64,000 bases of DNA. Source: Heyndrickxia shackletonii (GTDB lineage: Bacteria > Bacillota > Bacilli > Bacillales > Bacillaceae_C). The translations under genes and the position numbers were made by a program. The notes below the pieces were generated by a model. The model saw only the letters and a program-made list of their open reading frames with translations. It searched no databases and was not told the DNA's origin. Numbering within the stretch: position 1 is the stretch's first letter; each line of letters starts with the position of its first letter. The DNA is taken from positions 972,519 to 1,036,518 of the forward strand of contig NZ_LJJC01000004.1 of the NCBI RefSeq assembly GCF_001420715.1, written 5' to 3'. This document shows positions 7,874-16,445 of the stretch, piece after piece.

Positions 7874-9208
7874 GTGAAAAAGAAGCTTTTGATCGTAGGA
7901 ATGATAGCTTTGCTTTCTGTTGGCTTAATCGCTTGTCAAAATGGCGGCAATCAGAAAGCTGGTGCGAATGGGGATAAAAAAACCGTATTGCATATGGCAG
8001 CTCTGGAGTCAGCATATGGGAAGGATATGTGGACAAAAATAGCGGATGCATATGAGGCAGCAAATCCTAATGTGAAGGTAGAGCTAACAGTAGATAAAAA
8101 CGTTGAAGAGGTAGTTAGCCCACAAATGAAGGCTGGAAACTATCCCGATGTAGTGCTGCTAGCAACAGGAAGAAAATTAGGACTTACAGAAACTATGATT
8201 AAAGATAAAGCATTAGAAGATATAACAGATGTATTCGATAAGAATGTTTATGGGGAAGATGTCAAAGTGAAGGATAAGCTGATTCCTGGCTTTACGGATA
8301 CACTTGCAACAAATCCATACAATGATAAAAAGACTTATTTAGCACCAATGTTCTATAGCCCAACAGGATTATTCTATAACAAAGCACTATTGGAAGAGAA
8401 GGGCTGGGAAGTTCCGAAGACATGGGACGAAATGTGGGCATTAGGAGATAAAGCGAAGAAAGAAGGTATTTCTCTATTCACTTATCCTACCACAGGTTAC
8501 TTTGATGCATTTGTGTATTCCATGCTATTAGAAGCAGGGGGACCGGATTTCTATAATCGTGCAATGCGATATGAAGATGGTATTTGGGAATCTCCTGAAG
8601 CTACAAAGGTTTTTGATCTTATTGGAAAACTAGCAAAATATACAGCACCAACAACGGTTGCAAATGGAAATGATCAAAACTACAAAAAGAACCAACAGTT
8701 GGTATTGGATAATAAAGCACTCTTTATGCCTAATGGTACATGGGTAGTAGGGGAAATGAAGGATGCGCCTAGAGCGAAAAACTTTGAATGGGGGATGACT
8801 GCCTTACCGGCTATCGAGGATGGCGGCGACAGATACGCTTTCACATTCTTTGAACAAATGTGGATTCCATCTCAAGCAAAAAATAAAGATGCTGCAAAAG
8901 ACTTCTTAACCTTCGTCTATTCTGATAAAGCAGCGGATATTTTCGCGGAAGCTGGAGCAATCCAACCAATTAAAGATATTTCTAGTAAACTATCTGGAGA
9001 TAATAAGATATTCTATAGCATCTATGATAATGGTGCAAAAGCCGGAATGGGAGGCTTTGCGGCAACCGATCCGGTGGAAGGGGTAAGCATGGGTGATACT
9101 TTATTTGGAACAATCGACAGTATTGTTTCTGGAAACAAAACCGTGAAAGCGTGGCAAAAAGCTGTTGAAAAAGCCAGTGACCAATTACGCCCTGCTTTAA
9201 AAAATTAA
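7874..9208 (+). CDS. Carbohydrate ABC transporter substrate-binding lipoprotein (family 1)
   Basis: This is the extracellular sugar-binding component of a CUT1-type importer. The 444 residues begin with a lipoprotein signal, with lipobox LIAC and lipidated Cys21. The mature part has the family-1 pattern: MFYSPTGLFYNKALLEEKGWEVPKTWDEM, then late aromatic clusters. The start is GTG with GAGGGGG eight bases upstream. It is first in an operon with two permeases, a small membrane protein and GH35. That context suggests the ligand is Gal-beta-1,3-GalNAc or a related galactoside released by GH101. The ligand is inferred, not readable from the sequence. Confidence 0.85.
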   Translation: MKKKLLIVGMIALLSVGLIACQNGGNQKAGANGDKKTVLHMAALESAYGKDMWTKIADAYEAANPNVKVELTVDKNVEEVVSPQMKAGNYPDVVLLATGRKLGLTETMIKDKALEDITDVFDKNVYGEDVKVKDKLIPGFTDTLATNPYNDKKTYLAPMFYSPTGLFYNKALLEEKGWEVPKTWDEMWALGDKAKKEGISLFTYPTTGYFDAFVYSMLLEAGGPDFYNRAMRYEDGIWESPEATKVFDLIGKLAKYTAPTTVANGNDQNYKKNQQLVLDNKALFMPNGTWVVGEMKDAPRAKNFEWGMTALPAIEDGGDRYAFTFFEQMWIPSQAKNKDAAKDFLTFVYSDKAADIFAEAGAIQPIKDISSKLSGDNKIFYSIYDNGAKAGMGGFAATDPVEGVSMGDTLFGTIDSIVSGNKTVKAWQKAVEKASDQLRPALKN

Positions 9209-9225
9209 TCGTTTCATAAAAGTAT

Positions 9226-9250
9226 AACGGTGAGTATCGTTCTCACCGTT
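9226..9250 (+). other. Intercistronic hairpin after the binding-protein gene
   Basis: AACGGTGAG (9226-9234) pairs perfectly with CTCACCGTT (9242-9250). There is no real T run after it. Such hairpins often stabilise the abundant binding-protein mRNA or partly stop transcription before the permease genes. Confidence 0.6.
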
Positions 9251-9362
9251 ATATTTCATTAGGTTTGCCTTGTTTTTGTTTTTTCAAAGTGGTAAAGATT
9301 CGGGGGCATATTCGAATATCTATTAACAACTATTAACGAAAGCCCTGATAGAGGTGATAGCA

Positions 9363-10253
9363 TTGAATAAAAAGACAGCAAAAAGAATGTTCATTTTTAT
9401 GTGCATTGCACCCGCACTTATCCTGTTTGCGATATTCATGATAGTACCAACGATTGAGGTATTTAGAATGTCTCTATATAAATGGGGTGGGTTCTCCAAT
9501 AACAAACTATTCGTAAGTTTCGAAAACTTTAAGAAGCTATGGAATGATATGAATTTCATTCACTCTCTCCAAAATAGTATTGTCCTAATTGTTGTGGTGA
9601 CGATTGTTACGATGGCATTGTCGATTTTATTCGCGACTTTCTTAACGAGAGAAAAAATAAAAGGAAATAGTTTTTTTCGAGTTATTTTTTATATTCCAAA
9701 TATCTTATCCATTGTAGTAATTGCCGGTATTTTCTCAGCGGTATATGACCCTACAACAGGGTTATTAAATAATTTTCTAGGTGTTTTTAAATTTAAAGGA
9801 CTTCAAAAAATGTGGCTTGGGGATCAGCAAATTGCGATTTACAGTATTGGTGGAGCGCTTATTTGGCAAGCAATCGGCTACTATATGGTCATGTATATGA
9901 CAAGTATAGCAAGTATACCTGAAAGTTTTTATGAGGCCTCTGCTCTGGAAGGGGCTGGAAGGATTCGGCAATTTTTCAGTATTACCTTGCCGTTGATTTG
10001 GAATAACATTCGGACCACTTTAACCTTTTTTATCATCAGTACCATTAATCTAAGTTTCCTGCTCGTTCAGGCCATGACAGGCGGCGGACCTGATGGGGCA
10101 ACAGAGGTCTTTTTGAGTTACATGTATAAGCAAGCATACACCAATTCTTCTTACGGTTACGGGATGGCAATAGGAGTGGTCATCTTCTTATTCTCATTTG
10201 CATTATCGGCGATTGTTAGTCGGGTTACCAAACGAGAAGTGCTGGAGTATTAA
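9363..10253 (+). CDS. Sugar ABC transporter permease, MalF type
   Basis: An integral membrane subunit with about six membrane helices. The cytoplasmic EAA loop is seen as YEASALEGAGRIRQFFSITLPLI, the docking site for the ATPase. The TTG at 9363, four bases after GAGGTGAT, is the more likely start (296 residues); a GTG at 9354 inside that ribosome site would add three residues. It partners with the next permease. No ATPase gene lies in this operon, so a shared MsmK/UgpC-type ATPase from elsewhere is expected, as is usual for CUT1 systems in Bacillus. Confidence 0.85.
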   Translation: MNKKTAKRMFIFMCIAPALILFAIFMIVPTIEVFRMSLYKWGGFSNNKLFVSFENFKKLWNDMNFIHSLQNSIVLIVVVTIVTMALSILFATFLTREKIKGNSFFRVIFYIPNILSIVVIAGIFSAVYDPTTGLLNNFLGVFKFKGLQKMWLGDQQIAIYSIGGALIWQAIGYYMVMYMTSIASIPESFYEASALEGAGRIRQFFSITLPLIWNNIRTTLTFFIISTINLSFLLVQAMTGGGPDGATEVFLSYMYKQAYTNSSYGYGMAIGVVIFLFSFALSAIVSRVTKREVLEY

Positions 10254-10268
10254 GGAGGTTCTCAATCT

Positions 10269-11150
10269 ATGAAAAAACAAAAAGGCATGAGTACAGAAAA
10301 CTTGTTTCGATTGTTTATGTATGTGGCGCTCATAACATTAGCAATTTCTATCATTGTTCCTGTTGCTTGGGTGTTTCTGGCATCGCTCAAACGTAATTCG
10401 GAATTCTATGGCAGTCCGTGGGTGCTGCCAAAAGGCTTATATTTTCAAAACTTTATCGATGCTTTTGAAAAGGCAAACATGGGTACATATATGCTGAATT
10501 CCATCATGGTTACAGCATTGGCACTTCTCATCCTATTAATCGTTGCTTTGCCGGCTGCATATGTATTAGCGAGATATTCATTTAAAGGAAGTAAATTTAT
10601 CCAATCATTGTTTAAGGCAGGATTGTTTATCAATGTGAACTATATTGTCGTACCTATTTTCCTGCTGTTATTAAATGGCGATACTTTTTTACGGGGACAG
10701 TTTGGTGATGGGTTTTTATTAGACAATCTCTTTGTTTTATCCGTTGTGTATGCTGCAACATCACTGCCTTTCACGATTTATTTATTATCCAGTTATTTTC
10801 AGACATTGCCTTCCACCTATGAAGAAGCAGCATTCGTGGATGGAGCTGGATATTTTAAAACAATGGTGAAAATTATGATCCCAATGGCCAGACCAAGCAT
10901 CATTGCTATTATTCTATTCAATTTCCTTTCCTATTGGAATGAATATATTATTGCGCTGACATTGATACCCGGTCCAAACAAAACCTTACCTGTTGGGTTA
11001 ATGAACTTAATGGCAGCGCAAAAATCTGCCGCAAATTATGGCCAATTGTATGCGGGAATGGTAATTGTCATGCTTCCTACCTTGATTCTGTATATTTTGG
11101 TTCAAAGGAAACTGACCCAAGGGATGACGCTCGGCGGACTGAAAGATTAG
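10269..11150 (+). CDS. Sugar ABC transporter permease, MalG type
   Basis: The second membrane subunit, 293 residues, with about six membrane helices. Its EAA loop is EEAAFVDGAGYFKTMVKIMIPMARP. TAAGGAGG overlaps the stop of the previous permease and lies about ten bases before the ATG, so the two are translationally close. The C-terminal end LTQGMTLGGLKD is typical of MalG-type subunits. It should form a heterodimer with the preceding permease. Confidence 0.87.
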   Translation: MKKQKGMSTENLFRLFMYVALITLAISIIVPVAWVFLASLKRNSEFYGSPWVLPKGLYFQNFIDAFEKANMGTYMLNSIMVTALALLILLIVALPAAYVLARYSFKGSKFIQSLFKAGLFINVNYIVVPIFLLLLNGDTFLRGQFGDGFLLDNLFVLSVVYAATSLPFTIYLLSSYFQTLPSTYEEAAFVDGAGYFKTMVKIMIPMARPSIIAIILFNFLSYWNEYIIALTLIPGPNKTLPVGLMNLMAAQKSAANYGQLYAGMVIVMLPTLILYILVQRKLTQGMTLGGLKD

Positions 11151-11199
11151 GAGAAAGCGAATTTGGCGGCAGATGAAATCAAGTGGAGGGAAAGCTCTT

Positions 11200-11367
11200 A
11201 TGAATTCAAAACTTCTTGTTCTCTTAAAAGTTATTGCATTTATTTTATGCCTGGCTCTAATATTTTTTTGCAACAAAACCGTAGGAAAACTCAATTTAGG
11301 TTTCATGCTCATCGGTTTAGCCGGTCTTTTAGCACTGCTCTATGATTACAACAGAAAAGCAGGATAA
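11200..11367 (+). CDS. Small two-helix membrane protein, DUF6903-like
   Basis: A 55-residue protein with two hydrophobic segments (about residues 4-24 and 32-48) joined by NKTVGKLNLG, ending in YDYNRKAG. The ATG at 11200 has GTGGAGGG nine bases upstream. An in-frame ATG at 11173 would add nine polar residues and lacks such a site. From memory it resembles the DUF6903 family, small proteins found beside CUT1 permeases in Bacillaceae. The function is unknown; its place between permease and GH35 suggests an accessory of the transporter. Confidence 0.65.
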   Translation: MNSKLLVLLKVIAFILCLALIFFCNKTVGKLNLGFMLIGLAGLLALLYDYNRKAG

Positions 11368-11381
11368 GGGAAATTGGTGGA

Positions 11382-11399
11382 AAAGGGACTTGTCCCTTT
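11382..11399 (+). repeat. Short GGGAC-type palindrome
   Basis: AAAGGGAC (11382-11389) faces GTCCCTTT (11392-11399) with a two-base gap. Similar GGGAC...GTCCC inverted repeats occur at 29494-29520 and about 31985-32080, so it belongs to a small dispersed family common in Bacillus intergenic DNA. Confidence 0.5.
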
Positions 11400-11435
11400 G
11401 TCAGAACATAAGCAAATGAAAATGGAGGGTGTTCA

Positions 11436-13190
11436 ATGAGTATAGATTTTTATGTTAAAGGTAATCAATTCATGATAAATGGCGAACCTACAAGAATTAT
11501 ATCTGGTGTGATTCATTATTTTCGAGTCGTTCCCGAGTATTGGGAGGACCGGCTTATAAAATTAAAGGAGTGTGGATTTAATACAGTTGAAACGTATATT
11601 CCTTGGAATTTACATGAGCCTGTAGAAGGAAGTTTTTCCTTCGAAGGACTCGCGGATATTGAACGATTTATTAAAACCGCGAAGAAAGTAGGGTTATACG
11701 TCATCATTCGTCCAAGCCCATATATTTGCGCAGAATGGGAATTTGGTGGGCTGCCTTCGTGGTTACTAAAAGATAAACATATTCGTTTGCGTTGCATAGA
11801 TCCGCTTTTTCTAGAAAAGGTAGATGCTTATTATGATGTACTAATGCCGATTTTAGTTCCGCATCTATGTACAAACGACGGACCAATTATTGCGATGCAA
11901 ATTGAAAATGAGTATGGAAGCTACGGAAATGATCAGAAATACCTGCAATATTTAAAAGAGGCTATGGAAAAAAGAGGGATAGATGTTCTTTTGTTCACAT
12001 CGGATGGCCCAACTGACAGTATGTTACAAGGTGGCATGGCAAAGGGCGTATTAGCAACCGTCAATTTCGGCTCAGGAGTAAATCAATCATTTGACAAATT
12101 AGAGGAATATCAGCCTAACCAACCTTTAATGTGTATGGAATTTTGGAATGGATGGTTTGATCATTGGGGTGAAAAACACCATACAAGAGAGGCGGAAGAT
12201 GTAGCTAAAACATTGGATGAAATGCTGAAAAGGAATGCCTCTGTTAATTTCTATGTTTTTCATGGCGGAACGAACTTTGGTTTCTACAATGGGGCAAATC
12301 ACGGAGAAAAATACGAGCCAACCATTACAAGCTATGATTATGACGTATTATTAACGGAGCATGGTGTACCGACCGAGAAATATTTTGCTGTCCGCAAAGT
12401 AATAGAGAAATATGTGCCTCTGCCACCTATAGCCTTGCCAGAACCGATACCAGTGAAGGATTTTGGAGAAATTCCGATGACAAAATCAGCGATACTATTC
12501 GATTCATTGGACGTTTTATCCATACCAGCAGAACGAATATGTCCGGAAACGATGGAGGAAATGGGGCAGGATTATGGGTTTATTTATTACGAAACAAAGA
12601 TAAGTGGTCCTCGTAAAGATAACAAATTAATCCTGCAGGATGCCCATGACCGTGCATTAGTCTATTTAAATGGACGCTATATCGGGGAGATTACAAGATG
12701 GGATCAACAGGAGATTATTCTGGATATTCCAGAGGATGGTGCCCGCCTAGGAATTCTTGTAGAGAATATGGGAAGGATCAATTATGGACCATTTTTAAAA
12801 GATTATAAAGGGATTACAGAGGGAGTTCGTTTAAATGGACAATTTTTATTCCATTGGACTATTTATCCGCTTCCTCTCAAAGATTTGACAAGATTGGAAT
12901 TTACCGATATTTCAAAAATGGTGCATACTCCGCAATTTTATAAAGGATCCTTCACGGTCGATCAGCCAGCAGATACTTTCTTAAATTTTGAAGGCTGGAA
13001 AAAAGGGGTTGCCTATATTAATGGATTTAACTTAGGAAGATACTGGGAGATTGGTCCGCAGCAAACATTATACATCCCAGCACCATTACTCAAAAAAGGA
13101 GTAAATGAAATCATCTTATTTGAACTTCATGGAACAATGAAACCTAGCATCTATTTATCTGACACACCAGTATTGGAAAAAAAACAATAA
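11436..13190 (+). CDS. Cytoplasmic beta-galactosidase, GH35
   Basis: This retaining beta-galactosidase has 584 residues and no signal peptide, so it should act on imported substrate. The GH35 barrel is clear: the opening block GVIHYFRVVPEYWEDRL, acid/base Glu159 in QIENEYG, nucleophile Glu235 in LMCMEFWNGWFDHWGE, and the conserved NFYVFHGGTNFGF. C-terminal beta-sandwich domains follow. Length and lack of export match the Bacillus circulans/pneumococcal BgaC type, known to prefer Gal-beta-1,3 linkages. That is exactly the linkage in the disaccharide GH101 releases. ATG at 11436 follows GGAGGGTG. It is the last gene of the ABC operon. Confidence 0.9.
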   Translation: MSIDFYVKGNQFMINGEPTRIISGVIHYFRVVPEYWEDRLIKLKECGFNTVETYIPWNLHEPVEGSFSFEGLADIERFIKTAKKVGLYVIIRPSPYICAEWEFGGLPSWLLKDKHIRLRCIDPLFLEKVDAYYDVLMPILVPHLCTNDGPIIAMQIENEYGSYGNDQKYLQYLKEAMEKRGIDVLLFTSDGPTDSMLQGGMAKGVLATVNFGSGVNQSFDKLEEYQPNQPLMCMEFWNGWFDHWGEKHHTREAEDVAKTLDEMLKRNASVNFYVFHGGTNFGFYNGANHGEKYEPTITSYDYDVLLTEHGVPTEKYFAVRKVIEKYVPLPPIALPEPIPVKDFGEIPMTKSAILFDSLDVLSIPAERICPETMEEMGQDYGFIYYETKISGPRKDNKLILQDAHDRALVYLNGRYIGEITRWDQQEIILDIPEDGARLGILVENMGRINYGPFLKDYKGITEGVRLNGQFLFHWTIYPLPLKDLTRLEFTDISKMVHTPQFYKGSFTVDQPADTFLNFEGWKKGVAYINGFNLGRYWEIGPQQTLYIPAPLLKKGVNEIILFELHGTMKPSIYLSDTPVLEKKQ

Positions 13191-13259
13191 TTAACAAGTA
13201 AGATGAAAACGGATATTTCGCCATAGTGAAATCAAATAGGTCATATAGGAATGGATTAC

Positions 13260-13288
13260 TTGATGTGTTGATGTTACAACGATATAAT
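13260..13288 (+). promoter_or_regulatory. Sigma-A promoter of the gntR gene with a GTTG/CAAC dyad
   Basis: TTGATG (13260-13265), a 17-base spacer and TATAAT (13283-13288). The spacer contains GTTG (13267-13270) and CAAC (13277-13280) as an inverted pair. The same half-sites flank the -35 box of the next operon, so they may be the regulator's own operator. Confidence 0.55.
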
Positions 13289-13351
13289 ATTATCAAAAAT
13301 AATTGCTATATTATGTGAAAATTTTTAAGATTGAAAGAAAGGTAGTACACG

Positions 13352-14083
13352 ATGAAACCTTTACAATATGACAGTGTGATACCGCTTTATCACCAATTAA
13401 AGGAAAGACTTAAGGAATCCATTGATGGCGGTTACTGGATGCCGGGTGATAAAATTCCATCAGAAAATCAGCTGATGGATCAATATAGTGTGAGTAGGAA
13501 CACGGCAAAAAAAGCTATTGAAGAGCTTGTTCAAGAAGGGTCACTTTATCGCATACAGGGTAAAGGAACCTTTGTGGCGAAACCGAAATTACAGCAGTCA
13601 TTAATGGGGTTCTACAGCTTTAGTAAAGTATTGAAGGAAAAGGGAATGAACCCTAAGGATATTATTCTTGCTATTAATGAGGTTACACCGACTACAAAAG
13701 TGAAGGAAGGACTTCAATTAACAGATGATAATGATGTCATTGAAGTGAAACGTCTTCGTTGTGCGGATGATGAACCTTATATTCTTGAATCCTCCTATAT
13801 TCCGAAAAGCATTATTTCCGATAAGGAAATGCTGAAGAAGGTTGGACCTATTTCACTTTATGATTTGCTTGAACAGGAATTTAATATTGTCGTTACTCGA
13901 GCTAAAGAGGCATTTGAACCTGTATTGATTCGTGGTGAGGAAAGTAAATATTTGCAAACAAGGGAAGGACTTCCCGCACTGCTATTGGAACGCATTGCAT
14001 ATGATGCGAAGGGATTACCAGTTGAATTTTGTCATTCTATTGTCCGCGGCGATCGCTGCCGTTTTTACACAGAATTAACATAA
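13352..14083 (+). CDS. GntR/HutC-family regulator with UTRA domain
   Basis: The product has 243 residues. The N-terminal winged helix (about 8-75) includes SENQLMDQYSVSRNTAKKAIEELVQEG and the wing RIQGKGTFVA. The C-terminal UTRA ligand domain (about 95-235) includes VIEVKRLRCADDEPYILESSYIP and ends FCHSIVRGDRCRFYTEL. Proteins of this type (NagR/YvoA, AgaR-like) sense phosphorylated amino sugars. It has its own promoter and terminator and lies between the GH35 operon and the Dpp-type transporter that precedes agaS. It probably represses one or both in the absence of an amino-sugar phosphate. Confidence 0.87.
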   Translation: MKPLQYDSVIPLYHQLKERLKESIDGGYWMPGDKIPSENQLMDQYSVSRNTAKKAIEELVQEGSLYRIQGKGTFVAKPKLQQSLMGFYSFSKVLKEKGMNPKDIILAINEVTPTTKVKEGLQLTDDNDVIEVKRLRCADDEPYILESSYIPKSIISDKEMLKKVGPISLYDLLEQEFNIVVTRAKEAFEPVLIRGEESKYLQTREGLPALLLERIAYDAKGLPVEFCHSIVRGDRCRFYTELT

Positions 14084-14110
14084 AAAAGATATCGGCATTA
14101 ACACAAGTTA

Positions 14111-14139
14111 CTCATAGTGTAAAACACTATGAGTTTTTC
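14111..14139 (+). terminator. Rho-independent terminator of gntR
   Basis: CTCATAGTGT (14111-14120) pairs perfectly with ACACTATGAG (14124-14133) and TTTTTCT follows directly. Confidence 0.85.
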
Positions 14140-14230
14140 TATATATTTGTGGCCTTCAATCGACATATGTGTAATAAGTAAAATAATAAATTATGTTGTA
14201 TTTCCCTTTAATCGGAAAAATGACATCTCA

Positions 14231-14269
14231 CAACAACCTGTTGACCCAACAACCCAATATGATTATAAT
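14231..14269 (+). promoter_or_regulatory. Strong sigma-A promoter with overlapping dyads before the Dpp-type operon
   Basis: TTGACC (14241-14246), a 17-base spacer and a perfect TATAAT (14264-14269). CAACA-acc-TGTTG (14231-14243) and GTTG-acc-CAAC (14240-14250) are overlapping palindromes over the -35 box, a natural place for a repressor. The leader to the first gene is about 255 bases. A ribosome-site-like AGGTGGAGGG (14381-14390) in it has no convincing reading frame after it. Confidence 0.65.
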
Positions 14270-14530
14270 GAGTTCATGAATTAAATTTGCGCAAATTTTT
14301 TTTTGAATCAAATTTTCTGAATCATAGGAATGTTTAGGTTATGAAATTGGCATCTGATGTATGAGAAATTTCTAATATTGAGGTGGAGGGAAGCTATTAC
14401 ACTCTTTTAATGGTTAACAATCTATAAATCTGAAAAAAATAAATCTGCGTGTCGGTTTGGAAAAGTGAGCAATAATAGAGTACTAGATTAAACTACATTC
14501 CTGGTCACAGGATATGAAAGGAGCGTTTGG

Positions 14531-15490
14531 ATGGGTGTATATGTTATAAGAAGGGTTTTTGGGCTTATTCCAATGATATTCATCATTACGGTTATTGCCT
14601 TTTTAATGATGCATGCTGCACCTGGAGATGCCTTTTCCTCTATTTTGAATCCAAAGATAAAAAACATTAATGAACTACAAGAAGCATTGCGCCATGCAGC
14701 CGGTTATGACCAACCCTTGATAATGCAGTATGTTACTTGGATTAAGAATTTTTTTACCGGTGATTGGGGTTATAGTTATGTGAAACATGAGCCAGTATTG
14801 TCGATGATAACACCCGCTCTTGTTAATACCGTGATTTTATCCTTAATGGCCCAGATAATTTCTATAGGGTTGGGAATTCCAATTGGTATTTTGCAAAGTC
14901 GGTTTCCTTATTCAAAATTCGACTATACAACATCTACCATACTATTTATCTTTTTTTCTATCCCTTCCTTTATCTTTGGGATCATTTTGATTTACGTGTT
15001 TGCCATCAATTTAGGCTTTTTCCCGGCACAAGGAGCGGTTGGATTTGGTCCTTCGGCAGGATCGTTGGGAGATCATTTGTATCACGCCTTTTTACCGGCA
15101 ATTGCACTCATTTTATTAAGTTTTGTTGCTCATACAAGATACATAAGAGGTGCGATGCTTGATGTGAAAAGTTCTGATTATACCCGAACAGCCTATGCAA
15201 AAGGGTTAAAAGAAAGCAAGGTTTTTACAAAACATGTTTTCCGCAATGCGATGATTCCATCTATTACACAATGGGGATACGACATAGCGGCAATTGTTGG
15301 CGGTTCCATCATTTTGGAGGGACTCTTTCAATACCAAGGTATGGGGCTTCTAACCATTGATGCTGTAAACAACAGGGATTACCCCGTTATCATGGCAACT
15401 ACGATCATTTATGCCGTAGCCATTCTTATCGGAAATTTAATTGCTGATATTTTATATGCGGTGGTAGATCCGCGTATCCGTTACAAGTAG
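14531..15490 (+). CDS. Dpp/Opp-type ABC transporter permease (DppB class)
   Basis: A membrane subunit of 319 residues with about six helices. The N-terminus MGVYVIRRVFGLIPMIFIITVIAFLM and the C-terminal VVDPRIRYK are standard for DppB/OppB. The ATPase-docking loop includes YTRTAYAKGLKESKVFTKHVFRNAMIP. The ATG has AAGGAGCG eight bases upstream. It is first of five genes (B, C, binding protein, D, F). The family carries di/oligopeptides but also some glycosides and metal chelates. Placement between a GntR sugar regulator and agaS suggests an amino-sugar or glycopeptide substrate. Confidence 0.88.
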   Translation: MGVYVIRRVFGLIPMIFIITVIAFLMMHAAPGDAFSSILNPKIKNINELQEALRHAAGYDQPLIMQYVTWIKNFFTGDWGYSYVKHEPVLSMITPALVNTVILSLMAQIISIGLGIPIGILQSRFPYSKFDYTTSTILFIFFSIPSFIFGIILIYVFAINLGFFPAQGAVGFGPSAGSLGDHLYHAFLPAIALILLSFVAHTRYIRGAMLDVKSSDYTRTAYAKGLKESKVFTKHVFRNAMIPSITQWGYDIAAIVGGSIILEGLFQYQGMGLLTIDAVNNRDYPVIMATTIIYAVAILIGNLIADILYAVVDPRIRYK

Positions 15491-15504
15491 AAAGAGGTGG
15501 AAAA

Positions 15505-16419
15505 ATGAAAGCTGCGATTCAAGAACAAAAAGATTTTCAGACTGATTATACTGTCAAGCTTAAAAAAGTTAGAAGTCCATTTCGAATGGCTTTAAGAAGG
15601 TTTATGAACAATAAAGCGGCGGTGGTTAGTGCCATTGTTCTGTTGCTTATTTTCGTCATGACTTTGATTGCACCTTTAATCACTCACTGGGATCCGACCA
15701 GTCAAGATCTTACTTCATCGGATCTTCCACCGTCTTCGGAGCATTTACTGGGTACGAATAATACCGGCCAGGATTATTTTGCAAGAAATATTTACGGTGG
15801 ACGAGTTGATTTCATGATTGCCATAGTCGATATGGTTATCATTATGGGCATTGGAATTATTCTCGGCGGATTAGCGGGATATTACGGTGGATGGGTAGAC
15901 GCAGTTATCATGCGTATTGTGGATATTATGCTTAATTTTCCTAGTCTCCTGCTTATCGTCATCCTTAGTGCCTTTTTCTCGACCAACTCTGTATGGTTAT
16001 TAATTCTTATTATTGCTTTTACAGACTGGTCTGGAATAACAAGATTTGTGCGCGGGCTTTTCCTGAACCTACGTGAACAGGAATTTGTATTAGCCGCTAA
16101 AATGTCAGGATGCAGTGTTTGGCGTATTATTTTCAAACACTTTCTGCCAAATGCAATTGGCCCGCTAGTAGTAAATGCTACATTCTTAATGGCAGGCTTG
16201 ATAGGGATGGAAGCAGCCCTTTCGCTAATCGGCTTTGGTGTTCCGCCTAATACTCCGTCTTGGGGGAATACATTAAATAGTGCTTTAGATTATTTTACTT
16301 TGCAATTTAAGCCGTGGGCATGGGTCCCTCCAGCCGGATTGATTTTTATTACCATCCTTTGTTTCAACTTTATTGGCGATGGTTTACGTGATGCATTTGA
16401 TCCAAGCTTTGAAAAATAA
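15505..16419 (+). CDS. Dpp/Opp-type ABC transporter permease (DppC class)
   Basis: The 304-residue partner of the preceding permease, with the OppC N-terminal region (FRMALRRFMNNKAAVVSAIVLL), the LLGTNNTGQDYFARNIYGGR block after the first helix and the EAA-type loop FVLAAKMSGCSVWRIIFKHFLPN. It ends GDGLRDAFDPSFEK as usual for the class. GAGGTGG lies just before the ATG. The 14-base gap to dppB suggests joint translation. Confidence 0.88.
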   Translation: MKAAIQEQKDFQTDYTVKLKKVRSPFRMALRRFMNNKAAVVSAIVLLLIFVMTLIAPLITHWDPTSQDLTSSDLPPSSEHLLGTNNTGQDYFARNIYGGRVDFMIAIVDMVIIMGIGIILGGLAGYYGGWVDAVIMRIVDIMLNFPSLLLIVILSAFFSTNSVWLLILIIAFTDWSGITRFVRGLFLNLREQEFVLAAKMSGCSVWRIIFKHFLPNAIGPLVVNATFLMAGLIGMEAALSLIGFGVPPNTPSWGNTLNSALDYFTLQFKPWAWVPPAGLIFITILCFNFIGDGLRDAFDPSFEK

Positions 16420-16445
16420 TGTCAAATGGAAAAGGGGATTATGGA

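Noticed and set aside
14270-14530. Riboswitch or T-box in the long leader of the Dpp-type operon
   Set aside because: No T-box sequence, no strong terminator and no known riboswitch core could be recognised; only an orphan ribosome-site-like stretch.
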